64,000 nucleotides of DNA from Dyadobacter sp. CY312 (GCF_021390535.1 NZ_JAJUXG010000014.1:186001-250000); one strand, 5' to 3'. Counted from the first letter of the stretch, positions 48,122 to 56,734 are shown. The notes: generated from the sequence alone by a model not told the origin. A program made the numbers and translations.

Positions 48122-48676
48122 TTACATTTCAAAAACAAGAAGAAGCAAAAGTGTGAAGTCTTTGAGCTGAAATTTGAGACTGCGAAGAGCCTGAGTAATG
48201 TGATATTCCACGGTCCGCACCGGTACATGAAGGCATGCGGAAATCTGACTGGCAGTCTTTCCTTCCATGCGATTTAATAGAAATATCTCCCTAGTTTTGT
48301 CAGGAAGACCGGTTATGCCATTTTGCAACGCAGTTTCCAGTTCGTCCAGAAAAATTGGGTAAGAAGTTTCATCCGATCTTTCCACGGCATCAAGATCCAG
48401 AAACACTTTCTGTTTGTAGTAATCAATTACCCGGTTCCGAACAGCGGTAAAGAGGTAACTTCTCAGATTCGATATGTGCAGGCTGTCGCGTTTTTCCCAC
48501 AATGATGCAAAAAGGTCCTGAACTATTTCTTCCGCCACATGTTGATCATGTGTTTTTACGAAAGCAAAATCGTACAGAAGACGCCAATAATGTCGATAAA
48601 TCGCTTCAAACTCCTGTTTGTCAATATGTTCGAAGCATTCTACTTGCCCAATTTTAGTCAAAATATTAGGTTCCAC
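48122..48676 (-). CDS. ECF RNA polymerase sigma factor (FecI-like)
   Basis: 184 residues. Region sigma2 lies at about 25-90 (FEAIYRHYWRLLYDFAFVKT, AEEIVQDLFASLWEKRDSLH). Sigma4 lies at about 120-175 (LPDKTREIFLLNRMEGKTAS, ISACLHVPVRTVEYHITQAL). It is of the RpoE-like Bacteroidota type paired with FecR (start of fecR 118 bp downstream). It probably directs the SusC/SusD operon and its own operon. No further ECF target promoter could be defined from one copy. Confidence 0.95.
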   Translation of the reverse strand: MEPNILTKIGQVECFEHIDKQEFEAIYRHYWRLLYDFAFVKTHDQHVAEEIVQDLFASLWEKRDSLHISNLRSYLFTAVRNRVIDYYKQKVFLDLDAVERSDETSYPIFLDELETALQNGITGLPDKTREIFLLNRMEGKTASQISACLHVPVRTVEYHITQALRSLKFQLKDFTLLLLLVFEM

Positions 48677-48982
48677 AATATTAGTGCATTAAGTGTATTG
48701 AATTGTGGTACAATTAGGATATTTTTTTGAAAAGAACCCAGTATTCCAATAGGTTGATAAAAAAATAAAATTCCTGGCTTCCACACCTGACAAACAATAT
48801 GCCATTTGGATCACAAAGACCTTATTTATGCAGTTATAAAAGTAACCTCACACCAATACCTTGCCTGTTTAGCGAGAATTATGTTAGCGTGATCAGTCCG
48901 GAAAATCAATCTTAAACGCTCTATCTGATCCTGTGCCACAGATTTAGCTCATAATAAAACCAATACGCCCGCAGTCAAGGTT

Positions 48983-49591
48983 ATGCTCCTAGAAGATCAT
49001 ATACTTGTAGCTGATGGATTTAGAGAAATACTGCTTAAAATCTTACCACCAGAATCGGTAATCAATGTGTTTTCATCTGTAGAACGCGCGACAAAGAGCC
49101 TCGAAACAGAAAACTATGCCATCATTACTACGGACCTGATCATACCAGTGCAAAATGTTTTGAGCTTTATTACCACCTGTAGAAGAGCTTACGATAGAAT
49201 TATCATTTTGGTTATAAGCAGTGTAGTAGTAGATGCTAACCGCATCAAAGCGTACCTTGCGGCCCGCGCCAATGGCTATTTGAATAAAGCGGTTGATCCT
49301 GTGAAATTAAATATGCGTTTGATTGTACCCCAACGGTAAAAAATTCATTAGCGGAGATCTAACGGGCAGACTGGCAGACAACATTTTATTCATCGAGAAT
49401 ACTACGCTCACCAAGAAAGAAATGGAAGAAATACGACTGATAACAGCAGGGAAGAAAACAAAAAGTAGCGAAAATACTCTATGTAAGCCCGATCACCATC
49501 ATGGGCTCATAAGAGAAACATCATGAGAAAGCTAAATCTGCAGTCCTCTACTGAATTGGTTAAATATGTCTATGAAAACAATACTAATTGA
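48983..49591 (+). pseudogene. LuxR/NarL-type response regulator with several frameshifts
   Basis: The receiver (MLLEDHILVADGFREILLKI, ITTDLIIPV with the phosphoacceptor Asp kept, GYLNKAVDP) runs to about 49320. The next block, YPNGKKFISGDLTGRLADN then LTKKEMEEIRLITAGKK, is in a second frame. The HTH core VAKILYVSPITIMG is in a third, and the tail NIMRKLNLQSSTELVKYVYE is back in another, ending at the TGA at 49589-49591. At least three single-base changes are needed to rejoin it. Unlike the three pseudo-receiver regulators in this window, this one had a normal phosphorylation site and is now dead. Confidence 0.85.
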
Positions 49592-49710
49592 GTATAGGCT
49601 TAGACTCCCAATGGCCACTTCCAGAATTTAAAACCTCTCATGGTAAACCATCATCCGTTGCCATCTGGCGGGGGCCAAATGGGCGGTCCTGGAAAAACAC
49701 AATATGGAAT

Positions 49711-49856
49711 GAACTATTCGGATGGCTTGACCACTAGATTCCATGGCAGATTTGAGTAACACTTGCTACCAGTCAGTTATTTATACTGGTCAATTCGACC
49801 CAAAATAAAATGACTATAATTCTCGAATTGGGGTAGTCAAGGGCTCCGCATTCTCC
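49711..49856. mobile_element. MITE-like element, copy C (degenerate)
   Basis: An older copy of the 170-bp element. The left end reads GAACTATTCGGATGGCTTGA and the right end GGCTCCGCATTCTCC, with internal GATTCCATGGCAGATT, TGGTCAATTCGACCC and CTCGAATTGGGGTAGTCAA. These match the inner motifs of copies A and B, but with substitutions and about 25 bp lost. It sits between the broken response regulator and a hypothetical gene. Confidence 0.55.
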
Positions 49857-49867
49857 GATATTTAGCG

Positions 49868-50326
49868 TTATAAGGGCTTGTTAGAGATTCCCGATTGGTA
49901 GGCATCCCATTGTTCAAATAGCCAATCGACCAGCTTATTAAGCTCCTCCTTCTCTTTTAGATCACTAGATACAGGCTTAATCAGTAGACCTTTTTCGGTT
50001 ATCTCGATATCTTGGATTTCAATAAGAGCTGTACCGACCTCGTAATTTTTGTCCCAAAGCCAGTCTCGCGAGAAAAAACCCTCATCAATTTCTTTTTTAC
50101 CAGTCTGTTTCTCTTGACCAGGATGTGAAAAAGGATATAAATTGTATTCCCCAGAATTGTCCCGAGGAAATCCTATAATATCAAGAACAATATCATAATT
50201 ATTGACTCGAATATTTGTTAAATCAATTCCCAAACTTTTCAATTCCTTGAATACTGTTCTCTGTTTGTAGTCTTCAAGTAGCAAGTCGACTAGGTGAGGT
50301 TTTAGAAATTCAGTGCGTTTTGACAT
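49868..50326 (-). CDS. Hypothetical protein
   Basis: 152 residues that I do not recognise. It is acidic and lacks a signal peptide. The first half has a helix (FLKPHLVDLLLEDYKQRTVF) and a strand-rich region (NIRVNNYDIVLDIIGFP). The second half ends in helices (LNKLVDWLFEQWDAYQSGI). Codon use and the ATG context look normal, so it is probably a real cytosolic protein. The gene is isolated, flanked by MITE copy C and an IS66 element, which suggests cargo or a hitch-hiking accessory gene. Confidence 0.65.
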   Translation of the reverse strand: MSKRTEFLKPHLVDLLLEDYKQRTVFKELKSLGIDLTNIRVNNYDIVLDIIGFPRDNSGEYNLYPFSHPGQEKQTGKKEIDEGFFSRDWLWDKNYEVGTALIEIQDIEITEKGLLIKPVSSDLKEKEELNKLVDWLFEQWDAYQSGISNKPL

Positions 50327-50758
50327 GTTTTAGGGAGTAAATCGCAAATTACTAACAAAGTCAAAATTAGACAATTTATTCATCCATGAGTTTCCTGTGT
50401 GACAATTGTTATTTCCTACGGTGTTACAATTCCTGCCGGGATCTTGTAACGTTATAGCAAGGTTGTTGAACAGGTATTCAGTTAATTATTGCTTATTACT
50501 AGTGATGCGTTAACTTTTTAAAATTACTTATAACACGTTGTATATAAATTAATTACAATCGCTCTTTGATTTTTTGATTTGATTTGACATTTAGCTTTGT
50601 GGCTTAACACGAGGCTATGAATTCAGGAAAGTACGTTTTTGCTCAGCTTTTGCATTTTATTGACCGATATGAGTTTGAAAAATGTGTATCAAAATACAAT
50701 GTATCCGTCCGATAAACACCATATTTGAACGGATCTGGATATTGGGTAATCTTGCCTC
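50327..50758. other. Non-coding interval ahead of IS66
   Basis: No gene is seen. The left part holds the promoter region of the hypothetical gene; the right part should contain the left end of the IS66 element, whose exact terminus I could not fix. A TATTGGGTAAT motif at 50740-50750 recurs upstream of the RIT element. Confidence 0.35.
50739..50755 (+). promoter_or_regulatory. ATATTGGGTAATCTTGCC motif upstream of IS66 tnpA
   Basis: This 18-base motif ends 4 bp before the tnpA ATG. A close relative (TATTGGGTAATACTGCC) lies 28 bp before the first RIT recombinase gene. It may be a shared regulatory or end sequence. Confidence 0.3.
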
Positions 50759-51064
50759 ATGAAGAATGAGACAGAAAGAATGCGTGAACTGTACGATCAG
50801 TGGCAGTCGCAAGGGATAAGCAAACAGGCTTTTTGCAAGCGGAATGGTATGGGATACCATAAATTCAATTACTGGGTTAAGAAATTCCGTAGCAAGAATG
50901 CGTCCATATCACCGCCCCGTGGGTTTAGTCAGATATCAGCTCCGCAACCGGAGTTGCTTTGTCAAGACCCACGGGCACTGGCAGCAATCACGTTTCCATC
51001 CGGAGCACGTATAGAACTATTCGGTTCTCTTGACGCATCATTTATCAGGAAGCTCGTTCTTTAG
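50759..51064 (+). CDS. tnpA: IS66 family accessory protein TnpA
   Basis: 101 residues. The N-terminal half is a small HTH (MRELYDQWQSQGISKQAFCK, YHKFNYWVKKF). The tail, ITFPSGARIELFGSLDASFI, is typical of IS66 TnpA. It works with TnpB and the TnpC transposase in IS66 movement. The gene appears intact and lies one base before the tnpB start. Confidence 0.85.
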   Translation: MKNETERMRELYDQWQSQGISKQAFCKRNGMGYHKFNYWVKKFRSKNASISPPRGFSQISAPQPELLCQDPRALAAITFPSGARIELFGSLDASFIRKLVL

Positions 51065-51065
51065 T

Positions 51066-51461
51066 ATGCTTGCTTTGTCTCACAGCTGCCGGTACTTTTT
51101 GTATCGGAGCCCAACGGATATGCGTTTTGGTATTTACTCGCTTGCTGGCCTGGTCCGGAATGAATTGGGTTTTGATCCATCGAGCGGCGATGTTTTCGTT
51201 TTCTTAGGTAAACGACTTAATCAGATCCGGCTCTTGCAGTGGGACCGGGACGGGTTTGCGATGTATGTCAAAAAGCTTGAACAGGGTACTTTTGAATGGC
51301 CAAAGTCAGAAGATATAGCCATCACCAGCCATCAGTTGACACTTCTTTTACAGGGCGTAATGCTGGATTCTGTCCGCCTCAGAAAACGTTATCAGCACCC
51401 AAATCAGGTCACAAAGCAAGAAGGGGAATTCGCGAAAAAAGTGCCATATTGGCTTGTATAG
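51066..51461 (+). CDS. tnpB: IS66 family accessory protein TnpB
   Basis: 131 residues from the ATG at 51066. The family signature is complete: MLALSHSCRYFLYRSPTDMR, SLAGLVRNELGFDPSSGDVF, FLGKRLNQIRLLQWDRDGFA, MYVKKLEQGTFEWP and a C-terminal LTLLLQGV. It is intact, unlike the following tnpC. A relic of the same junction is present at 17575-17700. Confidence 0.92.
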   Translation: MLALSHSCRYFLYRSPTDMRFGIYSLAGLVRNELGFDPSSGDVFVFLGKRLNQIRLLQWDRDGFAMYVKKLEQGTFEWPKSEDIAITSHQLTLLLQGVMLDSVRLRKRYQHPNQVTKQEGEFAKKVPYWLV

Positions 51462-51488
51462 GCCCATTTTAAGCCGTATCTTCGGGTT

Positions 51489-52533
51489 ATGGAAGACACG
51501 GTGACGGACTATAAATTACTTTATGATCTAAAGGCCGAAGCGGCAGGCGATTGCTGCACATAAAAAGTCGCTGGAATTAATATCCGAAAAGGATCAGCAG
51601 ATCCAGGCACTGAATTTTGAGCTTGATAAATATAAGCGGTATATATTTGGCAAAAAGAATGAAAGGTTAACTGGTGTACACAGAGATGCGAACCAAATCG
51701 ACCTCTTTGAGCTGGGAACTAGCCAACAGCAGCAAGAAGGACTTTCAGAGCAAGCTGCCGACATTGTAAAGGAAAAAGCTCCCGCAAGAAAACGTGAAAA
51801 AGGAACAGGGAGAATGCTGCTTCCTGAGAACCTACGCCGTGAAATCATCATTATTGAACCAACAGAAGACGTTACCGGCTGCACTGTAATTGGAGAAGAA
51901 GTTACTGAAGTCCTGGACCTGATTCCTGCTGAGTTTTTTGTAAAGCGGTACATCCGCTATAAATATGCCCGTGCCAATGGCGAAGGTATTATAACCGGAT
52001 CTCTTCCGGATCGTGTGATCCAAAAGGGTATCCCTTCCGAAGCTGTCATTGCCCAAATGGTTGTCGACAAATATGTTTTCGGCCTGCCGCTTCACCGTCA
52101 GATTGATAAATATAGGCGGTTAGGAGTAAATGTTCCTGCTTCTACCGCCTCTGATTGGATTATGAAGGGTTGGCAGCACCTGGCCCCCCTATGGGAGCTT
52201 TTAAAACTACTGGTTCTCAATCAGAAGTATTTGCAAGCCGACGAAACACCTCTAAAAGTGCTTGATAGAGATCACAAAAATGGTATCCATCAAGGCTTTA
52301 TGTGGACATATAATGCCCCCTGTGACAAACTGACGCTGTTTGACTATCGGAAAGGCCGCGATCAAAGTGGGCCTAAGCAGATGCTGGAAGGGTACGCTGG
52401 TATACTCCTGGTTGATGGGTACGCCGTCTACGAAAAGCTCTTTGGTAATCATCCTGATGTTCTTTTGGTCTATTGCATGGCTCATTCCCGTCGATATGTA
52501 AAGAAGAATAATATGCAAAGTTTCCCTATTTAA
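51489..52533 (+). pseudogene. tnpC: IS66 transposase TnpC, frameshifted and truncated
   Basis: The start MEDTVTDYKLLYDLKAEAA at 51489 runs into a stop near 51560. In another frame the coiled-coil LISEKDQQIQALNFELDKYK continues, followed by the zinc-finger/linker region and the DDE core: IAQMVVDKYVFGLPLHRQID, YLQADETPLKVLDRD with the first Asp, and LLVDGYAVYEKLFG with the second Asp. The frame breaks off within VYCMAHSRRY; the Glu-containing last third is missing. An inverted repeat and the RIT element start at the break, so the truncation is due to a rearrangement there. The transposase is dead. Confidence 0.9.
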
Positions 52534-52574
52534 GTTGCTGATATGCGGTCATTTACCTATGGAATTCTTTACAT
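52496..52574. repeat. Inverted repeat at the IS66/RIT junction
   Basis: ATGTAAAGAA (52496-52505) and its exact complement TTCTTTACAT (52565-52574) lie directly right of the point where IS66 TnpC breaks off. They could be part of the RIT left end or of the crossover site. Confidence 0.45.
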
Positions 52575-52597
52575 AATAAACTGGACTCTTCGTTTTG

Positions 52598-52614
52598 GTA
52601 TTGGGTAATACTGC
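52598..52614 (+). promoter_or_regulatory. Nested palindrome upstream of the first RIT recombinase
   Basis: GTATTGGGTAATAC is a palindrome with 5-bp arms, overlapping TGGG...CCCA. It lies 25 bp before the ATG at 52639 and closely resembles the motif before IS66 tnpA. An autoregulatory operator is a reasonable guess. Confidence 0.35.
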
Positions 52615-52638
52615 CCATATCATTTAAAAAGTTCAGCA

Positions 52639-53874
52639 ATGCCAGAAGCTATTATAAAAATTCAGCCGCTGATAATCGCAGCGAATAGGCATCTGCGAGC
52701 GCAGGCCTTTTCGTCGAGCACAGCAAATAAGTACAACTCCTTATGGCGTAAGCTAGCCAAATTCATGGCTGCTTCGAATTTGGACAGCTATGACAAAGGA
52801 GTAGGCCAAGATTTTTTGGCACATCTTTACGGACAGTTTTCGTATTCCGGGCTTAGCCGTAATGAAAAATCGGTTGTCAGAAAGATCCAGTACCTTACCG
52901 AGTTTCAAGAGAAGGGCTCCGTACAAGTGAAGCGTAAAAGGCCAGGCCACCATTTTACGGGTGATATCGGCAATCTTATGGAAAGCTTCATTAAGTCCAG
53001 GCAGGAGTCGGGGTTTTCTCCAAGCACTTTGGCTTCCAACAAGCTTTATCTGCATGTTTTGCTTGTATTCCTGGAAGGGAACGGAGTCGGGCTGGCCGGT
53101 TCAATCACACCGGCCGATCTAGTGGCCTTCGTGGAATCGCAGAAAGACACGAGCGTAACTACTAAATACGGGATGTTCGGAGTGATAAGGAATTTTCTAA
53201 AGCATCTGCATAGCATTTATCCGGATACCCGCGACTTAGCGGCCATTATCCCGAAAGTCAATTATATCAGGCAGGCAAAATTACCATCTGTCTATTCTAG
53301 GGAGGAAATACAGTCCTTGCTGGCCGTTATCGACCGGGGGAATCCCAAAGGGAAAAGAGATTATGCCCTCATGCTGATTGGTGCACGGCTTGGCTTGAGG
53401 GCATCGGATATACTGGGTCTTACTTTTGCTAATCTGTGTTGGGATTCGTGTCAGATTGTACTCGACCAGAAAAAGACCGGACGGAATCTGGAGTTACCCC
53501 TAACCTCAGAAATCGGCGATGCGATCATCGACTACCTCAAACATGGCAGGCCGGTATCCCATCAGCCGTATGTCTTTCTGTGTCTGACTCCGCCATATGG
53601 CCAGTTGACCAATGTTACAGTAAGCACCATAACCAGCCATTACCTTACCCTTGCAGGGATAGATACGTCCACAAGAAAACATGGGGCGCACATACTACGG
53701 CACAGCCTGGTTGCGAAATTACTCGACCAAAAGACCCCGATCCATGTGATATCCGGGACATTGGGACACAGCTCGACGGATTCCACACGGCATTATCTGA
53801 GAATCGACACCAAGGCGATGGAACCCTGTGCATTACAGGTGCCCCTTGTATCTCCCACATTCTATGATAGGTAA
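52639..53874 (+). CDS. RIT tyrosine recombinase 1
   Basis: 411 residues. A SAM-like core-binding domain covers about 15-210 (SSTANKYNSLWRKLAKFMAA, MESFIKSRQESGFSPSTLAS). The catalytic domain is at about 220-400: GARLGLRASDIL holds the first Arg, HGAHILRHSL the His-x-x-Arg pair, GHSSTDST and RHYLRID the nucleophilic Tyr. All active-site residues are present, so it should be functional. The following gene begins 40 bp downstream. Confidence 0.92.
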   Translation: MPEAIIKIQPLIIAANRHLRAQAFSSSTANKYNSLWRKLAKFMAASNLDSYDKGVGQDFLAHLYGQFSYSGLSRNEKSVVRKIQYLTEFQEKGSVQVKRKRPGHHFTGDIGNLMESFIKSRQESGFSPSTLASNKLYLHVLLVFLEGNGVGLAGSITPADLVAFVESQKDTSVTTKYGMFGVIRNFLKHLHSIYPDTRDLAAIIPKVNYIRQAKLPSVYSREEIQSLLAVIDRGNPKGKRDYALMLIGARLGLRASDILGLTFANLCWDSCQIVLDQKKTGRNLELPLTSEIGDAIIDYLKHGRPVSHQPYVFLCLTPPYGQLTNVTVSTITSHYLTLAGIDTSTRKHGAHILRHSLVAKLLDQKTPIHVISGTLGHSSTDSTRHYLRIDTKAMEPCALQVPLVSPTFYDR

Positions 53875-53914
53875 CCGACTTCTTTTTTTCAGGAAAGAAA
53901 AACCAGAAAAAACT

Positions 53915-54886
53915 ATGAAAAGCTACCAAAGCATCTTCGCCCCGTTTATGGAGCGGTACATCAGCCTGAAAAAAGGACTTGGTTATAAATGCGTTGATAT
54001 GGGATACAGCTATTCCCTCTTTGACCGCTTCGTCTTGATCGAAAGCGTATCTGCGGTCGGCATTACGAAGGAACTGGCAGACAAATGGGCGATGCCGCGT
54101 CCTAATGAATCCCCACGTACCAGATATGTCCGGATTGCACATGTTGCCCAACTCTGTGAGTTCCTATGTACGTTGGGATACAAATCCCATATCCCCAAGC
54201 TGCCAAGGGTCCAAAGCAGCCATGTACCTTATATATTTTCAAGGCAGCAGGCAGTAGCCATTTTTGCAGCATCCGAAAAGATGATGTTAAAATGCAGTCG
54301 CCATGAAACCTCGCTTAGCGCCATCCCTGCACTCTTCAGGGTGCTTTACGGTACCGGTATGCGTATAGGCGAGGCGTTGGCGCTTAGGGATATAGATGTA
54401 AACTTAAATGATAAAACCATTTTTATCAAAGGCGCCAAGAACGGATGTGACCGCCGTATACCGATTTCGGCTTCGCTTGCTGATGTGTGCAAAGGCTACC
54501 GTATCCATCGTGATCTATATGCATACCCAAAGCTGTCAGCACATACGTTTTTCCGTGCACACAATGGCGAAGTATGCCCCAGAAAGTCTGTTTACAATTG
54601 GTTCAGGAGAATCCTTTGTGAGTCTGAGATCCCCCATTGGGGAAGGGGAATGGGCCCTCGCGTGCATGATCTGCGCCATACCTACAGCGTCCATGCACTG
54701 GATACAATGGCCGGCGATGGACTAGATCTAAACTACGCACTGCCTATACTGTCGGCTTGCCTGGGACATCGGTCTTTGGATGCCACCGAGCAATACGTCA
54801 GGCTCACATCTGAAATGCATCCCGGACTTTTACAAGACTTAAATGCTGTTTGCAGCTATGTATTCCCTAAAAAAATAATGTTATGA
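53915..54886 (+). CDS. RIT tyrosine recombinase 2
   Basis: 323 residues from the ATG at 53915 (MKSYQSIFAPFMERYISLKK), which follows a purine-rich stretch; a start at 53828 would overlap gene 1 and add an unlikely extension. The catalytic residues are complete: YGTGMRIGEALAL (Arg), VHDLRHTYSVHA (His-x-x-Arg) and GHRSLDATEQYVRL (Tyr). Its stop overlaps the start of gene 3 (ATGA at 54883-54886), which indicates translational coupling. Confidence 0.9.
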   Translation: MKSYQSIFAPFMERYISLKKGLGYKCVDMGYSYSLFDRFVLIESVSAVGITKELADKWAMPRPNESPRTRYVRIAHVAQLCEFLCTLGYKSHIPKLPRVQSSHVPYIFSRQQAVAIFAASEKMMLKCSRHETSLSAIPALFRVLYGTGMRIGEALALRDIDVNLNDKTIFIKGAKNGCDRRIPISASLADVCKGYRIHRDLYAYPKLSAHTFFRAHNGEVCPRKSVYNWFRRILCESEIPHWGRGMGPRVHDLRHTYSVHALDTMAGDGLDLNYALPILSACLGHRSLDATEQYVRLTSEMHPGLLQDLNAVCSYVFPKKIML

Positions 54887-55830
54887 AAAGTACTGGCTTT
54901 CCCAAATACCTGACCGACTTCCTGACCCGGTATCTCCCCGCAGAGCGTGGGGTTAGTTCCAATACGGTGCTATCATACAAGGACACCTTCATGTTGCTGA
55001 TAACGTTTATGAAAAGCGAAAAGGGCATTACTGCCGAAAGGATTGAAATAAAGGATATAACCAAGAACAATATACTGGCTTTCCTTGATTGGCTCCACTC
55101 AGAAAGAGGGTGCAGCGATTCTACAAGGAATGCACGGTTAACAGCCCTGCACTCATTTTTCAAATATCTTCAATACGAAGATCCGATGTATTTACACGCA
55201 TGTGGTCAGGTCCTCTCCATTCCGTTGAAAAAGACGGCATCACCAACAGTCACATATCTCGCGCTGGATACAATAAAGGCTATCCTGGATGGCCCTGATC
55301 TATCCCAGAAACGTGGCAGAAGGGATCTGGCACTACTCTCGATCATGTATGATACTGGTGCCCGGGTGCAGGAAATGATCGACCTGACGCCAGCCATGGT
55401 ACGTCTTGACAGCCCGTGTACGGTAAGGTTGCGGGGCAAAGGAAATAAATCACGAATAGTTCCTCTGATGGACGCGCAGGTAGGGTTCCTTAGGGATTAT
55501 ATGGCGGAAAATGATCTTCTTGAACCTCGCGCAGCCCAATATCCGCTATTCAGTAACAGCAGAAGAGAAAAATTGACACGGGCTGGAATCAGCCATATCC
55601 TGTCAAAATATGTGTTGCTTGCTCAACAAAGAGTAAAAGACATGGTAAAAGGCGCTGTGACGCCTCATGTGATTCGCCACAGCAAGGCAATGCACTTACT
55701 GCAAGCTGGAGTAAATCTGGTATATATACGGGATATCCTTGGTCACGTTTCCGTAAAAACAACAGAAATATACGCGAGAGCTGATTCAAGGAAAAAGCGC
55801 CCTTGCATAAATTCTGATACAGAAGTTTAA
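54883..55830 (+). CDS. RIT tyrosine recombinase 3, altered C-terminus
   Basis: 315 residues. The N-terminal core-binding domain includes YLPAERGVSSNTVLSYKDTF. The catalytic core is YDTGARVQEMIDL (Arg), TPHVIRHSKAMHLL (His-x-x-Arg) and GHVSVKTTEIYAR (Tyr). After RADSRKKR, family members usually continue with a long helical tail; here the frame reads PCINSDTEV and stops. The tail is thus truncated or frameshifted, and recombination activity may be reduced. The edge probably marks the right side of a rearrangement. Confidence 0.88.
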   Translation: MKSTGFPKYLTDFLTRYLPAERGVSSNTVLSYKDTFMLLITFMKSEKGITAERIEIKDITKNNILAFLDWLHSERGCSDSTRNARLTALHSFFKYLQYEDPMYLHACGQVLSIPLKKTASPTVTYLALDTIKAILDGPDLSQKRGRRDLALLSIMYDTGARVQEMIDLTPAMVRLDSPCTVRLRGKGNKSRIVPLMDAQVGFLRDYMAENDLLEPRAAQYPLFSNSRREKLTRAGISHILSKYVLLAQQRVKDMVKGAVTPHVIRHSKAMHLLQAGVNLVYIRDILGHVSVKTTEIYARADSRKKRPCINSDTEV

Positions 55831-55865
55831 CAATCAGCAATGACAGCTCATTTGAGGTGTTTGAT

Positions 55866-55873
55866 TACATTTG
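55866..55873 (+). promoter_or_regulatory. Possible -7 box for the SRPBCC gene
   Basis: TACATTTG fits the TAnnTTTG box and lies 25 bp before the ATG at 55899. No matching -33 TTG is found at 17-20 bp, so this is tentative. Confidence 0.3.
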
Positions 55874-55898
55874 AAAATCATCAAAAACATACCGGATT

Positions 55899-56345
55899 AT
55901 GGCAACTAGTACAGTGAAATTTCACAGAATAATAAAAGCACCTGTCAGTAAGGTATTCAGGGCATTTTCAAGCGCTGATGCTATGTCGTTCTGGCTACCT
56001 CCTTATGGATTTTTGTGTAGGGTACATGAAATCGACTTCAAGGTAGGTGGACGTTACAGAATGTCGTTTCACAATTTCACTACAGAGAAAAGCCACTCTT
56101 TTGGGGGTGAATATCTGGAAATCAAGCCCGATGAACTCCTGAAGTATTCTGACAAGTTTGAAGATCCTAATCTTCCCGGTGAAATGACAACCACCGTATG
56201 GCTGAAAGAAGTGATATGCGGTACAGAAATGCACATTGTTCAGGAAGGAATTCCGGAGCAGATCCCCGCAGAGTTTTGCTATTTGGGATGGCAGGAGTCA
56301 TTAGAAAAGTTGATTAAACTTGTCGAACCGGTTATCAACGAATAA
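55899..56345 (+). CDS. SRPBCC (AHSA1-like) domain protein
   Basis: 148 residues forming a single START/AHSA1-type ligand-binding fold: ATSTVKFHRIIKAPVSKVFR at the start, FWLPPYGFLCRVHEIDFKVG, TTTVWLKEV and GWQESLEKLIKLVEP at the end. Such proteins bind hydrophobic ligands or assist folding; the substrate is unknown. It is the first of six small plus-strand genes of similar type, directly right of the RIT element. Confidence 0.9.
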   Translation: MATSTVKFHRIIKAPVSKVFRAFSSADAMSFWLPPYGFLCRVHEIDFKVGGRYRMSFHNFTTEKSHSFGGEYLEIKPDELLKYSDKFEDPNLPGEMTTTVWLKEVICGTEMHIVQEGIPEQIPAEFCYLGWQESLEKLIKLVEPVINE

Positions 56346-56371
56346 CTCATTTCATAAACGCAACTCAGGAT

Positions 56372-56734
56372 ATGGTTACAACGCCAGAACACGACGCACG
56401 CATTGCAAAAATGACATTTTCCTCTGTATACCCGCACTATGTAACAAAAGTAGAGAGCAAGGGCAGAACCATAGAAGAACTGCATCAGGTCATGGAATGG
56501 CTGACAGGGTTTGACACTAAAAAACTACAGGAACTCATTGATGAAAAAGTCACTTTCAAAACATTCTTTGAGAGAGCCGAACTGAACCCCAAAGCCACAC
56601 TGATAACAGGCTTAATTTGCGGTTACCGGATAGAAGAAATTGAAACCCCGCTCACCAGACAAGCCAGATACCTGGACAAGTTGATTGATGAGCTGGCAAA
56701 GGGGAAAAAGATGGAAAAGATACTCAGACAATAA
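56372..56734 (+). CDS. DUF2200 family protein
   Basis: 120 residues matching the DUF2200 family (ARIAKMTFSSVYPHYVTKVE, GRTIEELHQVMEWLTGFD, LNPKATLITGLICGYRIEEI). The function is unknown; members are small cytosolic proteins. It starts 26 bp after the SRPBCC gene and is probably co-transcribed with it. Confidence 0.9.
   Translation: MVTTPEHDARIAKMTFSSVYPHYVTKVESKGRTIEELHQVMEWLTGFDTKKLQELIDEKVTFKTFFERAELNPKATLITGLICGYRIEEIETPLTRQARYLDKLIDELAKGKKMEKILRQ

Larger units (their letters stand above)
52496..55830 (+). mobile_element. RIT (recombinase-in-trio) element
   Basis: Three consecutive plus-strand tyrosine recombinase genes (52639-53874, 53915-54886, 54883-55830) with overlap or close spacing form the hallmark RIT arrangement. 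The left boundary is placed at the break in IS66 tnpC (about 52495), where ATGTAAAGAA (52496-52505) pairs with TTCTTTACAT (52565-52574). The right boundary is uncertain: the third gene loses its usual C-terminus around 55800 and no convincing matching inverted repeat is seen beyond it. The element is flanked by IS66 debris and a chromosomal small-gene cluster. Confidence 0.82.
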
